Shown here: positions 46,901 to 59,400 of the stretch, one piece after another | Position numbering within the stretch: the first letter of the stretch is position 1 | Layout: the number at the start of each line of letters is the position of its first letter | Origin: Colocasia esculenta | Lineage: Eukaryota; Streptophyta; Magnoliopsida; Alismatales; Araceae | Reading direction: 5' to 3' | DNA: 64,000 nucleotides | Assembly: GCA_014218235.1 (NCBI GenBank) | Contig: CM024760.1 | Location: forward strand, 7,358,049-7,422,048 | The notes under the pieces: model-generated | Told to the model about the DNA's origin: nothing | Database searches by the model: none | The model's input: only the letters and a program-made list of their open reading frames with translations | Made by a program: the position numbers and the translations under genes

Positions 46901-47148
46901 ATGCAGGCTCCTCTGTGGCTCTCAGAGCCATTTAATGTTGGAGGTTGGCACCCCACAGAGGAATCCCAGGCCAACCACCACCCTCTTCCAAAAACCTTCG
47001 AGGAAAGGAGGAACAAGAACTTGGGAGCAGGAAGGTGAGAAAGGGATTGTTGTGCTAATGCTGTGGCTTCCCATAATGGAAGAAAGGCCATAATAATTAA
47101 CTCATAGTAAAGTTTGCATAACAAGTGCTATATATGCCTCCCTGTACA
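43961..47148. other. Intergenic DNA without a supported gene
   Basis: Contains TA-rich stretches, a (GT)9 run near 45215-45232, and a GC-richer block at 46680-47090 open in several frames (minus-strand frame 47124-46684) but with no recognised domain. No RNA gene seen. Confidence 0.6.
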
Positions 47149-47307
47149 CAGTGGCGGAGTCACTTTGGAGCCAGTGGGGTCATGTGACCCCACTAGATTG
47201 AAAATTTTCCATTAATGATGTAAAGTTTCACCATTAGCGATCTCATTAGATCAAAAAAATACGTCTAAAGGTGCACCTACTGAACGAAAATTCTAGATCC
47301 GTCACTG
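47149..47307. mobile_element. hAT-type MITE, 159 bp
   Basis: The ends CAGTGGCGGAGTCACT and TAGATCCGTCACTG are inverted repeats of the CAGTGGCGGA hAT kind. The flanks CCTGTACA and TCTATACA match at 6 of 8 bases, as an aged 8-bp target duplication. Confidence 0.8.
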
Positions 47308-47376
47308 TCTATACAATATGCATGTCTGTCTACCCATCATGCATCCTTGTCACGCCCAACTATATATTATCTTTTA

Positions 47377-47494
47377 AACTATGTTTGATATTTGAAGAGA
47401 TTGGAGATAAAGTGGGATTATCTCTAAAATTTTGAAAATATTCTTAAAATTTTGAAGATGACCTCACTCTATCTCCAATCTATCTAAATATTTA
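47377..47494. mobile_element. Small MITE related to 43358-43479
   Basis: The left arm AACTATGTTTGATATTTG and following GAGATTGGAGATAAAGTG pair with CTCTATCTCCAATCTATCTA and AAATATT on the right. The inner loop has a duplicated AAATTTTGAA. Confidence 0.75.
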
Positions 47495-47764
47495 GAAAAT
47501 ATGAACTCCATTTGTCTTGACTAGGAAATTCAGGATTGAAAAAGGTGATGATTTCTTGATCACTAGCCTGTTGTCACTCGATCCCCTTTAACTTTGCTTC
47601 TTGTACATGTTATAAATTCCTTGTGCATCAAATTAATTAATTAGTTTTATATTGCCTACATATAAGTTTGATTTGACATCGTAGTTAATTCCATCAACTG
47701 TTCGAACGCAGGAATATCTATTCTTTAGTTGGATGATGCATATAATCATTAGAAGTGTTCGATC

Positions 47765-48159
47765 TAGGGGTGTAAACGGAACCCGATATTTCGATATTTT
47801 GATCCGATTTCGATAAAAATTATCGAGTTCAGAATTGAAAAATGATACCGATAGTTTATCGGATTCGGTATCGGATATTCCGATAAGCTATCGGAATCGG
47901 AATCAGAATCGAAAACTAATCAGAATCGAAATCGGTATCAGTTATTTTGATAAATTATCCATATACTCAAAAGATAAAACCATGGTAAACACCTTAGTTT
48001 ATCGAAATTTTGGTTCCGGTAATGTTATTGGAATCGAAACGGAATCGAAATTAACTATTCCGATTTTATCGGAATCAGAATCAAAACTATATTTCGATTA
48101 TCAAAATCGGAATCGAAATTTGTGTTTTCGGTTCCGAACCCGACCCGTTTGCAGCCATA
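47765..48159. mobile_element. hAT-like non-autonomous element, 395 bp, with GGAATCGGAATCG iterations
   Basis: The ends TAGGGGTGTAAACGG and CCGTTTGCAGCCATA are inverted. The flanks GTTCGATC (47757-47764) and ATTCGATC (48160-48167) match at 7 of 8 bases. The interior is built of TATCGGAATCGGAATC-like and GATTCGGTATCGG words on both strands. Terminal sequence and design resemble the element at 32991-33362. Confidence 0.8.
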
Positions 48160-48424
48160 ATTCGATCATTATTGTTCTTTGGGTACGCCAGTAAATGACT
48201 AACTTCTTAACGACTCCCTTCAAGCCAGCTGGAGGTAGATTATTTCAGACTGCAGGCTTTTAAATAAGAGTAATGATATGTTCTTGATTAATCGAGAGCA
48301 TAGTTTGACGTGGAGATACCGTATCTTTTTTCCGTATTTCTCCTTAAGTAAAGTCTGCTTAAACCCACCTATGCTTAAGTCTCGTGAAATTATTAAATAA
48401 TTATTTTTTAGAAAAGCATCCCGC

Positions 48425-48860
48425 CACTTGAGAAGTGCAATTTCTCGACGTCTAAATGCACTTTGAGAAATCCATTAGTCCACCTCGTACGTTTTATTGC
48501 GCCGCATTATGTCACTTTTTTTATAAGATTTTAAAACTCAACTTTTTTATTTCGGTGCTCAAATTTTTATTTTGACGCTCAAATTTTGCTTTAAACATTA
48601 TTTTTGACGTGTGATATATATGGTGCAGTGAATCAAGTTTAGACGCCAAAAGAGAAACTTGGGCGTCAAAAAAAAAATTGGGGTGTCACATTAATAAAAA
48701 AGTTGGGCTCCAAATTAAAAACCTAAAAGAAAGTGGCACAAGTTGACACAGTGTGGCACAATAAATCAAACGAAGTGAATTAATAAACTTTTTAAAATAC
48801 ACTTACACTGACAAAATTGTATTTCTCGAAATGCAGTAAACTTTTCTCTTATTTTTGTTT
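48425..48860. repeat. Foldback/MITE-like inverted repeat, about 435 bp
   Basis: The left half (GTGCAATTTCTCG, TGACGCTCAAATTTT, AACTCAACTTTTTTATT) is complementary in reverse order to the right half (AATAAAAAAGTTGGGCTC, CTTGGGCGTC, CGAAATGCAGTAAAC). Imperfect, so fairly old. An L1-box-like TAAATGCA at 48453 lies inside it. Confidence 0.65.
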
Positions 48861-49130
48861 GCAGTTTTCTTATGTTGAAAGAACAGCATTTGCTGCTAGT
48901 CTTCAGTGTTCGTACGTATAATCTGGTTAATTATTTCTTGTGGTTTAATAAAGAATTGAAATTGCCATTTCATCGTCGACACCCACTTGTTCGTTCCTTT
49001 TTGTAGTTATCTACACAAATAACCTTGTGACTGGTATGCGGAACCTGCTGTTATATTTGACCATTTCTTTGATTACACCACCATTATCAAAACGAGTTGA
49101 CTACTCCATCTTTATAGAACCCATGATCCA

Positions 49131-49138
49131 TAAATGCA
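49131..49138 (+). promoter_or_regulatory. L1 box (TAAATGCA), distal
   Basis: Perfect TAAATG(C/T)A, the site bound by HD-ZIP IV proteins in L1-layer-specific promoters. It lies about 1.3 kb before the HD-ZIP IV start codon. Confidence 0.6.
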
Positions 49139-49483
49139 GGCTTTTTTCCGAGATGGAGTCATCTTTTTTAAGCAGAGTAAAACGTGTACTACTTTGAGAT
49201 TTTTCCTTTCATGCAACAGTGTGACTTCTTGAAAGCTAGCTAGCTAGCTACTTCTCTTTCACGGAGATCGGTCGGGAGAGATGTCTGCGCGTAAGAAGCT
49301 TTAAATGATCATTTCACCCGACGAACAATATTCTTGTTTGGTAGACGTCATTCGAACCATACTGGTTACGGGGAGGGGGGGAAATTTAACTTTGAGATGC
49401 GTTCTATCCTCACCGGCATTCTTTCTCTCTCTAACTCTCTCTCTCTCTTCTCCCTCTTGAGTTATGGCAGCTCTCCATGACAT

Positions 49484-49491
49484 TAAATGCA
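49484..49491 (+). promoter_or_regulatory. L1 box (TAAATGCA), proximal
   Basis: Second perfect copy on the same strand, 970 bases before the start codon and next to CT-rich runs that probably flank the transcription start region. Known PDF2/ATML1-type genes use such boxes for autoregulation. Its role here is inferred. Confidence 0.65.
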
Positions 49492-49670
49492 GTTGCACCA
49501 TCTCTATGCGCCCAGCAATTACTCCTCCCTGACGCTTCTTCGATCTCCACCTAGCTGGCTGCTGTCCCCCTTCCTCGTCCCCTTTCGTCTCTCCCCCCCG
49601 GCCATCTCCTTCCTCCTTAATTCCTTTCTTCTTCTTCTCTGAGACTCCCGGCCGTCTCTCTCTCTTTCTA

Positions 49671-49706
49671 ATGGCTTCTCTGGTGCACGACTATCTCCTG
49701 GTGTGA
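49671..49706 (+). CDS. Short upstream ORF (11 codons) in the probable 5' leader
   Basis: ATG followed by ten codons and TGA (MASLVHDYLLV). It appears to be the only ATG between about 49640 and the HD-ZIP start at 50454. Whether it lies in the transcript depends on the unmapped transcription start. Confidence 0.35.
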   Translation: MASLVHDYLLV

Positions 49707-50453
49707 AGAGTTACAAGAGAACGATATACGCGGCTGGTTGATCAGGAAGAAAGATTTGGTCTTTGCACAACAGATTGATCAAGCGAGGATAAAAGGATCT
49801 GGCCATCTGCAGCGCTCTCGTGTAGGCACTCTTGGGGGTTGCTCGATCTCTCTGATCAGCTAAGCTTCCTCACTCGCGCCCTCTCCTCCTCTCTCTCTTT
49901 CTACGGATACTAAAGGCAAAGGAGTGGCTGCTTCCCTTTCTGGGGAGGGTCTTCCTATCAGGAGGGATCTGTTAACTACACGGATACTAATATCTTCTAG
50001 GACTCTTGATAAGGTGTACCTACTTCGGTTTCCATCTGTGTCGGGAAGTAGAGAGGTGAGAGAAGGAAGAGATCAGCTGGAGATTATAGAGAAGAGAGAG
50101 GAGAGAGGGAGTATACAGCCAGGGAGAGGGAGCGTTTTGGTCATCAAAGACTGAGCTGGGTTCTTGTTCTTGGGTCGAAGTTGACAGCCTGTGAAGAGCA
50201 AAGTACTGCCGTGGTCTTCTCATTTTCTCCCTCACCGAAGCGCAGAAGGCGTCCAGGTGTCCACGCTCCCGGGGAGTACTCCTCGCAGCTCCATATATAC
50301 TTGTGAGAAGCACCCCTGGTCTTCGCTCGCAGCCGCAGAAGGGAATCTCACAAGTTGGGTCGCTTTTTCATTAATTAGTAAGCAGGCAAAAGCTAGCAGA
50401 GTTACAGCGAAGAAGAACCAGGGTTTGAAGACCAGGTAGTAATACATAAAGAT

Positions 50454-53400
50454 ATGCCCGCCGGCGTCATGGTTCCGTCACGGCACAACCCGGCGGGTAG
50501 GAGCAGCGGCACCGGGTACGCCTCGACGTCCGGGCTCAGCCTCGGCCAGGTAATCACCAGTAATTTTGACGGCTTTTTTTGGGTGATTCCTCATGCGCAG
50601 TTGCTACAAGTGTCGACGACTGTTTCGAGACTAGCGTGCAGCGATTTGCACTAGGTTTGCTTTCTTGTGCTTATCTCAGTGTGCGCGCGCGTGTGTATGT
50701 GCCAGAGGATGCTCCAGTCCATATCCACTTAGGGGCCGGGCACCACAGGGGAGGGAAGGGCCGAATCGCCTATAAAAGGAGGGGATGGGAGCCCCTGGGA
50801 GAGCGTACACACCAGAGTCAGGCAGCCTCTCACACAGTAGAGGGAAGAGTTGTGCCTGTCTGCCATTGTGGCAGGGAGAGGTTAGGGAGGGGAAGAAGAG
50901 TGGGAGTGTGGAGAAGGGGATTGGAAGTGTCGAGAGAGAGAGAGAGAGAGAGTATAGAAGGGGATTGGAGGCAGAAAGAGAGAGAGAGAGAGGCCTACCT
51001 TCTTCCCATTTCTCTCCTGAGTTCTCTAGGGAAAAGAGATCTAGGAGTTGTAGACTTTCCTCTTACCTTGGTCATCTTCTTATTCCTTCTTAATTCCCAC
51101 CCAATCGAGAAGAGATCAAGAAGGGGTCATGGACAAGGGGAAGGGATTCGTGCAGCCGTCGGTAATGCCTTGATGCCCCAGCATAGATTCTGTCTGTGAT
51201 GGTGTGGAGAGGGGATGCTGGATGTGTGAGCTTTACGTGACGACCCTTTTCTTTGTTTTCCCCATTGCAGGACGACAACGTCCCTGAATCATCACACCCG
51301 CCCCATCGGCCGGGGTTGGATGACATGTTCCTCCACCTTGTATGTTCTCCCATTGGGTTCTTGGACGTGATCTCCGTGTTGCCATTTAATTTCCTTAATT
51401 AATTCACCACGGTACTTGTTGTTGCCTTTTATATATGCAACTGTATGTTCTTTCTCTACTCTCTCACTGTTCTCCATTTCAGGGGAGAGACAGGATTCTG
51501 TAGAGAGGTGGAGGGGATAGTACACTTTTCTGACCAACATATACGTATATATGACGATCTTGCCATGTCTTTTGATTTCTTTTTCCAGTTTCCAATTAAT
51601 TAGCATATACCGATCATTTTTTTACCAATATCTAGGTGTCGTATTTTGTTAATTCACAATCGATCGTTTATCGAAACAACATATCTTGTCACTATTCCGT
51701 CTTCGTTTTCTTTCTTGGGTTTGACCATCTGTTTACCGAAACCTGCGGATTTGACCTTGACCGGACTGTACTACTTCATTAGATAATACCCATAAGCATG
51801 TTTTGGTCTCCTTGGTTGTGCATTTTGGTTTAGCACGCCTCTACATGCCCATACGCCAAAATGGGTTAGAGAGAGAACTGGTTTCTAAAGAAGGTTAATT
51901 AATGATCTTAAAGGAGGAACCTTTAATAATAATCATTACCTTCTGGCTGTGCATGTCATGGTCATGGTACTTGTGCATTCATGTCTAGCTGTTTAATTCA
52001 CATTCTTAGATATGTGGCATGCATAACAAGATTAAGTGGAGTACTGGTGGGTTCCGTACGTCTAACATGAATCTCCTGGTGATCTTGCTAATCTTTTGCA
52101 GTCGAGCATACTGGATGGCCCTCCACAGTTCCAGCCGCAGATGGACCTCACCCCGGCAACTGCCGAGAGTGACATGATCTTGAGGATCCCGGAGGACGAT
52201 GGTGAGAGCAAGTCGGAGAGTGAGAACGCGGAGTGTGCCTCCGGAGATGACCAGGACGCCGATCAGCCCCCCAAGAAGAAGAGATACCACCGCCACACTC
52301 AGCACCAAATCCAAGTGATGGAGGCGTAAGAGCTTCCTCACATGTCCATGGACCATTAATGGCCTGGGGGCGACCTAACTAATCTGATTTCTTGCTCTTA
52401 CCCTCCATCCTCGTCACTTCCTTCCGTGATACACCCAAGTGTTTCCACACCAGCCCACAGACGAAATGATAGAGGAGTCCTCCACAGCTGCCATAGCTAG
52501 CTTTCCCGGGCTCACCTGGCATCCATAGGGTTATCCTTAATATTAATATTAATATTAATATTATATATATATATATAATGGAATATTCCAACCCTATATA
52601 TCCTCTGTATTAATATTACTTCCTAATTGCATGTACCATCTGGCATGGTAAAGAACCTGGGGATTAATTTCTAATTAAGTCTTTTGATGACGTCTCTTAG
52701 ATCATTACTGGCGGAAAGTTGAGATTTTGTTGCAGTCATCTCATAGTTGGATTCACTTTATGTTTATTAAATAAAGGCCAATATTAATTATCTAATGTAT
52801 TTTTTGGTAACGAGAAACTCTCATCCCGTGTAATTTTGTGGGCTCAAGAATTCATATTTGTGGATCTTAAGATCAGAATTTAGCCCATGTATCTGTATTA
52901 CCCTTATTTCATTGAGCTAGAAAAACTCCAAACTTTCACACTTCGAACATTACATGTAGACCAGTGATATTAATTATCTAATGCAATGTCGTCTTTGTGG
53001 GTGTTTCTTTGACGCTATCTGTTCATCTTGATTAGATTATAACTTTGAGCTGTCATGCGTTGTTATGTTTCTCACGTGACATCTAACATTGTGTGAGTTT
53101 TCTCTGTTATTTTTTTTATCTGACAGATTCTTCAAAGAATGCCCCCATCCTGACGACAAACAGAGAAAGGAGCTGAGCAGAGAGCTGGGTCTTGAGCCGC
53201 TGCAAGTGAAGTTCTGGTTCCAGAACAAGCGAACACAAATGAAGGTTTAATTATAACCTAAAAGCTCTCAGCTCTGATCACATGAATGCAGATCTCTAGT
53301 TTTCCTTCTCTTTCTTCTTCATCTAAGTCTCTAAATCCGCGTCTACATCATATCTGCGCCTGCAGACCCAGCACGAGCGACAAGAGAACCAACAGCTCAG

Positions 53401-56400
53401 AGCGGAGAATGAGAAACTCCGCTCAGAAAACATGAGGTACCGCGAAGCCCTCGCGAATGCCTCATGCCCCAGCTGCGGAGGGCCGGCTGCCATGGGGGAG
53501 ATGTCCTTCGATGAGCAGCAGCTGCGGATGGAGAATGCCCGGCTGAGAGAAGAGGTATACACATACAAGAATATTCGCGTGATTATATATATATATATAA
53601 ATGGAAAATACATAGTGCAGAGAGAGAGAGAGAGGTACGTGCATGCATGGCATTGCCTGTAGGTGTGTTCTCATCTTTTTTACTTGTTGCAGATTGAGAG
53701 GATCTCTGCAGCTGCTGCAAGATACCTCGGCCCGATGGCGCCAAACTTCTACATGCCCCCCGAGGTGTACCCTGCAGGCAGCTTCGTGGGGCCATCTGGC
53801 ATGGCAAGGCAGAACGTGTTCGGATCTGGGGAGATGCCCCCAAGTGCCGTCGGCCCTTCAACCGGCGGGATCCCGGTGGACAAGCCCGAGGTTGTCCAGC
53901 TCGCCGTGGCAGCCATGGAAGAGTTCACCCGTGTGTCCCAGGCGGGGGAGCCACTGTGGGCGCGGGGCCATGAGGGGAACACCGTGGTGTTCAACCAGGA
54001 GGAGTACCTCAGGGCCTTCCCAAGAGCCGCCGCGCACCCGCCGGCGGCGGCACCCTTTGGCTCCAGGGCGGAGGCGTCCCGCGAGACTGGCGTCGTGTTG
54101 ATCGACCATGGCGACCTCGTGCAGACGCTCATGGACGCGGTACGAGACAAATAGAGAGCACAAACCTGTCCCCGCTCATGTTAGATTCTGGGCTGTTGGG
54201 AAATACTATTGATGTCTCTGCCTCTCTTCTTTCTCCTTCTCCTTCTTTGTATGGAATGTGTTTTGTAGAGCAAATGGTCCATGATGTTCTCAAGCATCGT
54301 CTCAAGGGCCGCAACGTTGGAGGTGCTGTCCACAGGTGTTGCAGGGAACTATAATGGGGCCTTACAAGTGGTATATTCCCACCCTTTCCGCATATATATA
54401 CCCCTCTCATATCATATGTGGTTTGGGTGTCAGAGAAGCCCGTTTAACTCTTGCTGGGTTCATTGCTATATATATGTGGTGGCAAATTTTGTCTTCACAC
54501 GAAAATTTATCTGAAATATAATGAAGTAAATTAAGTGGAATGCTACCTCTCCCCCCGGCCCCGTTGTGTATGATCTCCTGTACTCTATGATTGTTAATTT
54601 TAGTCCATGAAATGTTTGAGTAGTGATGCGTCAAAGTATTGGCAGAATTGTGGTGTTCGCATATATATATACGAATAGTGCAGATATCAGTACTCTTGTC
54701 CTCTCATGGAACTCATGGAGATGTGAAGTCTGAGATCACCAGTACTGCTAAGTGGTTCTATTATTTCCAAATGCCTTAAAGTCGTTTCTTTTAATACATG
54801 ATTTGTGATCATTAGCAGTACTTTGAAACGTTGTGAATGAGCATGCTCTGTAAGGTCCATCAGATTGTTAGATTAATCCACTTTCTTTGTATGCATGTTA
54901 TCTTTTTTCAATGTATTCACTCCTACGTGAAGTAGTGCATGTGTCGTCAATTCTCTTCAATTGATCTATCTGGTATCATCAGTTATCTGCCGGCTGACAA
55001 TGACCAAATGTAGCCTTCTTTTATATGAGAAATGCTACGCTCCCGGCTAGCCGGGAGCGCAGCATGCGCGGGAGGGGCCGCGCCCCTCCACGCACCCGCC
55101 GCGTGGAGGGGGGGGGCCCCCAGCATGATGTGGCTTTTTTTTTTTTACAATTTGTGCGCACAATAATGTATTTGCCCAAATACATCATTGTGACAAATAC
55201 GTCATTTGTGCACACAAATAGTGCACAGAAAAAAAAAAAAAAAAAACGTCACATCATTTTTTGCTGGGGGGCCCGCCCCTCCACACGTCGCGCGTGGGGT
55301 GGGGCGGCCCCCCCCCCAGCTCAGCTTTGCTCCCGGCTAGCCGGGAGCAAGCATTTCTCCTTTATATATAGGAGATTTCATATATAGTTTAATTGCTCTT
55401 ATCAATAATTAACTGGTTGCTTATTTTATCAATGCTCCTTTCCCGGCCATCTAAACAATTAATTCTGCTCCCAAATTGTTTATTATTACCATTCTCATGC
55501 AAGTGATGAAGACAAGACAATTTACATTTTAAATTTTGGGATATTCCCCAAACAATATGCGTAGGCCTTAAATAGCTGTAGTCCTGCATTTTTGGAGGCC
55601 AGCAGGTTCCATTATTTCATCGTATTATCTCTCGACGCATTGATGTTACCCTTCTCTTAGTGCATAGTACTATTGCTAAGATTTCTTCTTTGAACCAGTA
55701 TCTCAACTAGTTATCATGATCCTGGTATATATGCACTAGTAGTTACTGGCTTTCCAGGTCCTTAAAATGGAACTAACTCAAAGGAATCATTCGTCTATAT
55801 ACTTGTATATATCTCACTATACGATTAAAGCATATATATTAATATATGATCTGTATGTTTTGCCCAAGGAAGTAATCTAACAGACATCATATGCTGCATT
55901 TGTCAGATGACAGCAGAATTCCAGATGCCCACTCCGCTCGTCCCAACTCGTGATAATTACTTTCTGAGGTACTGCAAGCAGCTTGAGGATGGGATCTGGG
56001 CGGTGGTAGATGTCTCTCTGGACATTCTACATCCTGGATCAGTCCTACGATGCCGTAGAAGGCCTTCCGGATGCTTAATCCAGAAATTGCCAGACGGGTA
56101 TTCTAAGGTGGGATGGAAGAACCACAAGTATCTAGCTAGCTAGCTAGCTGCTCCATATCTCTATAGCTAGCTACTTCTACTCATGCATATTAAACTACTG
56201 CCAGGTACTGATACACTATCCACGGTGTGGCATTCTCTTTTGCACGTACAGGTGACATGGGTTGAGCATGTTGAAGTGGATGATGGATCAGTTCACAGAA
56301 TTTACCGGTTCCTGGTTAACTCAGGACTCGCATTTGGTGCCAAACGCTGGATGTCCATCCTGGATCGGCAGTGTGACAGGCTTGCAAGTGTCATGGCCGG

Positions 56401-59400
56401 TAGCTTTCCCGCTGGGGAAGTCGGTGGTATAAGAACTCATCACATATCATGACACCCAGACTTTAGATGATTCACAGAAATCCAGTACTCTTTGTTCGAA
56501 GCAGATATTATTGATATATATATAGCAATAATCTGATCATCAGCATCATGCAAATTACACACCCGATCGATTCCCCTAACATATCCTAAATGTCTCTGTA
56601 GATACCCAGGATTCTTCACAAATGAAAAGATTAGATTCCCGCAATTTGATAGCCCGACAGTACCATATTGTTAATTCCGTTCAACAGGGCAAATCTCCAA
56701 CATCAGTTTGATGAATGACCTGATTGGTTATCCGGCCTCAATCCCCCCTTATCTTGGCGGATAAAAAGCTGACCCAGAAGAGTGGACTACACTAACATCC
56801 CTTCGGGCTGTTTGCAACCCACCCGCTCTTCCAAATCAGAAACTGATCTAACCCCATTTAAGCAATCCCAAGATTGCTTACCCGGGGTTATCCTGTCCGG
56901 CAATCAAATTAGTGGTCTTTGATATCAGGATTACTTAGAAGTAATAGATTAAGAAATCCACCACAGCCCACAAGTGATCATCTTGTTAAAAAGTAACAAG
57001 TTACTTTCTATAAGAGGCCCATAATCACAAGCCCATTCTACTTTTGTATATTAGAGTCCTGTCCAAGTGGGCCACATTCTAGAAAAGACTGATGTAAATA
57101 TCTCCTAAAGTTATGGAAAGAATAATGAAGTCAAAGAAGAATCTAATGTTGAGAAATATAAAGTGTGCACTAAATTGGTCACACCTATTAAGGTTGTGAC
57201 ACTTGTCTGGGGGTTTTAATATCTCCCTCACCAGTATTTTTTTAAATCTCCTAAACAAGTGTCACAACCCTAGTAAATATGTGACTAATTTAGTATACAT
57301 AAAAAATATTTCTCTCTAATTTTGTACTTGCAAGAGTCTGTGAATGGGTCCCACAATGTCTAGTACATTGTACTACCTTATATCTAGAACATTCTAAGGA
57401 GTTTATAAATAGGGTCCCCCACCAAAGAATGGAACAGAGACATGAGTAGTCCTGCTTAGCATTTTCTTCATCCAACTGTTTCCTTCATATTTCTCCTTCA
57501 TAAGCCTGTTCCGTTTGCCTTATTTCCTATTAAACGCATATATATATATAGGAGCTTCCATCAGCTGTTCTTCTCAACATCATCCCTGCCACAAGTAAGT
57601 GTTCACTCAGTGTGATCAAGAAAATTGAAGAGTATATGTTAGAGAGAAGTGATTGCACCTAGAAACAACGTACCTATTCCCAACTTAAAACCCCATAAGC
57701 TGAGATATAAAGAGAGGATAGATATTTATCCCTTGTTATCCCCTCTTTACATCTAATTCTTTGAAGTCCCCATTGTGTTACAACAATTAATCTCAACTGT
57801 TTGTGTGAAGCATACCAAAGAGAGCCTCAGATTCCCAGCAACTTAGCATGCATGCATATTGGGTTCCTTTCCTTTTCCTTTCTCTTTACCCCTTTGCATC
57901 TACAGTGATAACAACTCCAGAAGGAAGGCGAAGCATGCTGAAGCTGGCAGAGAGAATGGTGATAAGCTTCTGCTCCGGCGTTGGAGCTTCCATAGCCCAC
58001 CAGTGGACTACGCTGTCAGGGACCTGTGGGGAGGACGTGAGGGTCATGACCAGGAAGAGTGTTGCTGAGCCAGGGAGGCCCCCGGGCATTGTTTTAAGTG
58101 CTGCCACCTCTTTCTGGCTTCCAGTCTCTCCAGGAGGGTCTTCGACTTCCTCCGCAATGAAAACACCCGCAGTGAGGTACGTAAGATTGGTAATCCATTT
58201 CTCAGTACTATTGGTTCTCAAAGAACTTACCTTTTTCTCAAGTTTAGACTGATTTCAAGTTGTGCCCTAGAGATATATGAAGTTATATATTGTTAAAACA
58301 TCCTGAAGAACATATTCTTGCATTTCTGGGTGTGTGGTCTCTATAACACTACCATTGGCATGTCCAGTTATCACAATCTACAACCCCATTAGGTGGTGCT
58401 CTCCCACTTGTACCGATGGCAGTCCTGAAGAAACTTACAGGGCCTGTGTATTATGTGGTTGGTTTTAGTGCTTAATTATGCAGAACTATTGCGAGTTCTT
58501 CCAGTGTCCATGGGAGTCTGTGTGTTAGTTCTGCATTACCTGAGCCTGGTATGTGAATCATAGATATGCTAAATGAACACCCTTTCTTTCCATTTAATTG
58601 ATTACCAGGAATTAAGAACACTGCTTTAGGTGTTCCACTTCCACCTTGCTGTGTTTTAAGTTTCAAAGGTGGCATCTTTCTTCTTTCTTCCCTTGCAAAT
58701 AAAGTGAGTTTTGTGCATCTACATTTGCTGCTGGTTATTAAAAAAGTTCAAATGTTTTCCAAAATCTGTCCTAAATAAAAGCTAGCCAGTGATATTACTG
58801 AGTCAACCACTGGTTTATTACTTCAGTCTTAATTGCCGATACCAAGGCTTTATCAAGCCGTCAAAACGTTACAAACTCTCTTGGAGAGTGATCCAATAGA
58901 CTTCATGTCTATCCTGATGCTTCCCAACCACACATACGTATACCCACACATTAATTAGCTTCTCTCTTTTAGATTCTTAACTACATTGGATGATGCCATT
59001 ACCTATCACCTCTTTAATCTATAAAAAAATTTCTTCGACTCTACAAAAAAGACAAGTAAATCTCCTTTAACACCTGTTAGCTGATGAGTTGTTGAGTCTT
59101 GCAATGGCAGTGGGACATCCTATCAAATGGGGGCGCCGTCAGGAGATGGCTCACATTGCTAATGGCCGCGATGAAGGCAACTGCGTCTCTCTTCTCCGTG
59201 TGAACGTGAGTCCCTTCTCTCCTTCCCCAATATCTTCCTTCCCGGCCAAGAACGTGGTATGTTTGCATACATTTTATCATGCACGCATGTGATCATGGCA
59301 GAGTGCGAACTCGAACCAGAGCAACATGCTCATACTCCAAGAGAGCTGCACCGACGCCACCGCCTCCTACGTCATCTACGCCCCCGTCGACGTCCCCTCC

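Noticed and set aside
46684..47124. 147-codon minus-strand frame
   Set aside because: Pro-rich and unrecognised, with frames open in other phases as well and no splice or promoter support.
49924..50154. 77-codon frame (76 residues plus stop) in the HD-ZIP leader
   Set aside because: It begins at GTG, not ATG, and has no domain.
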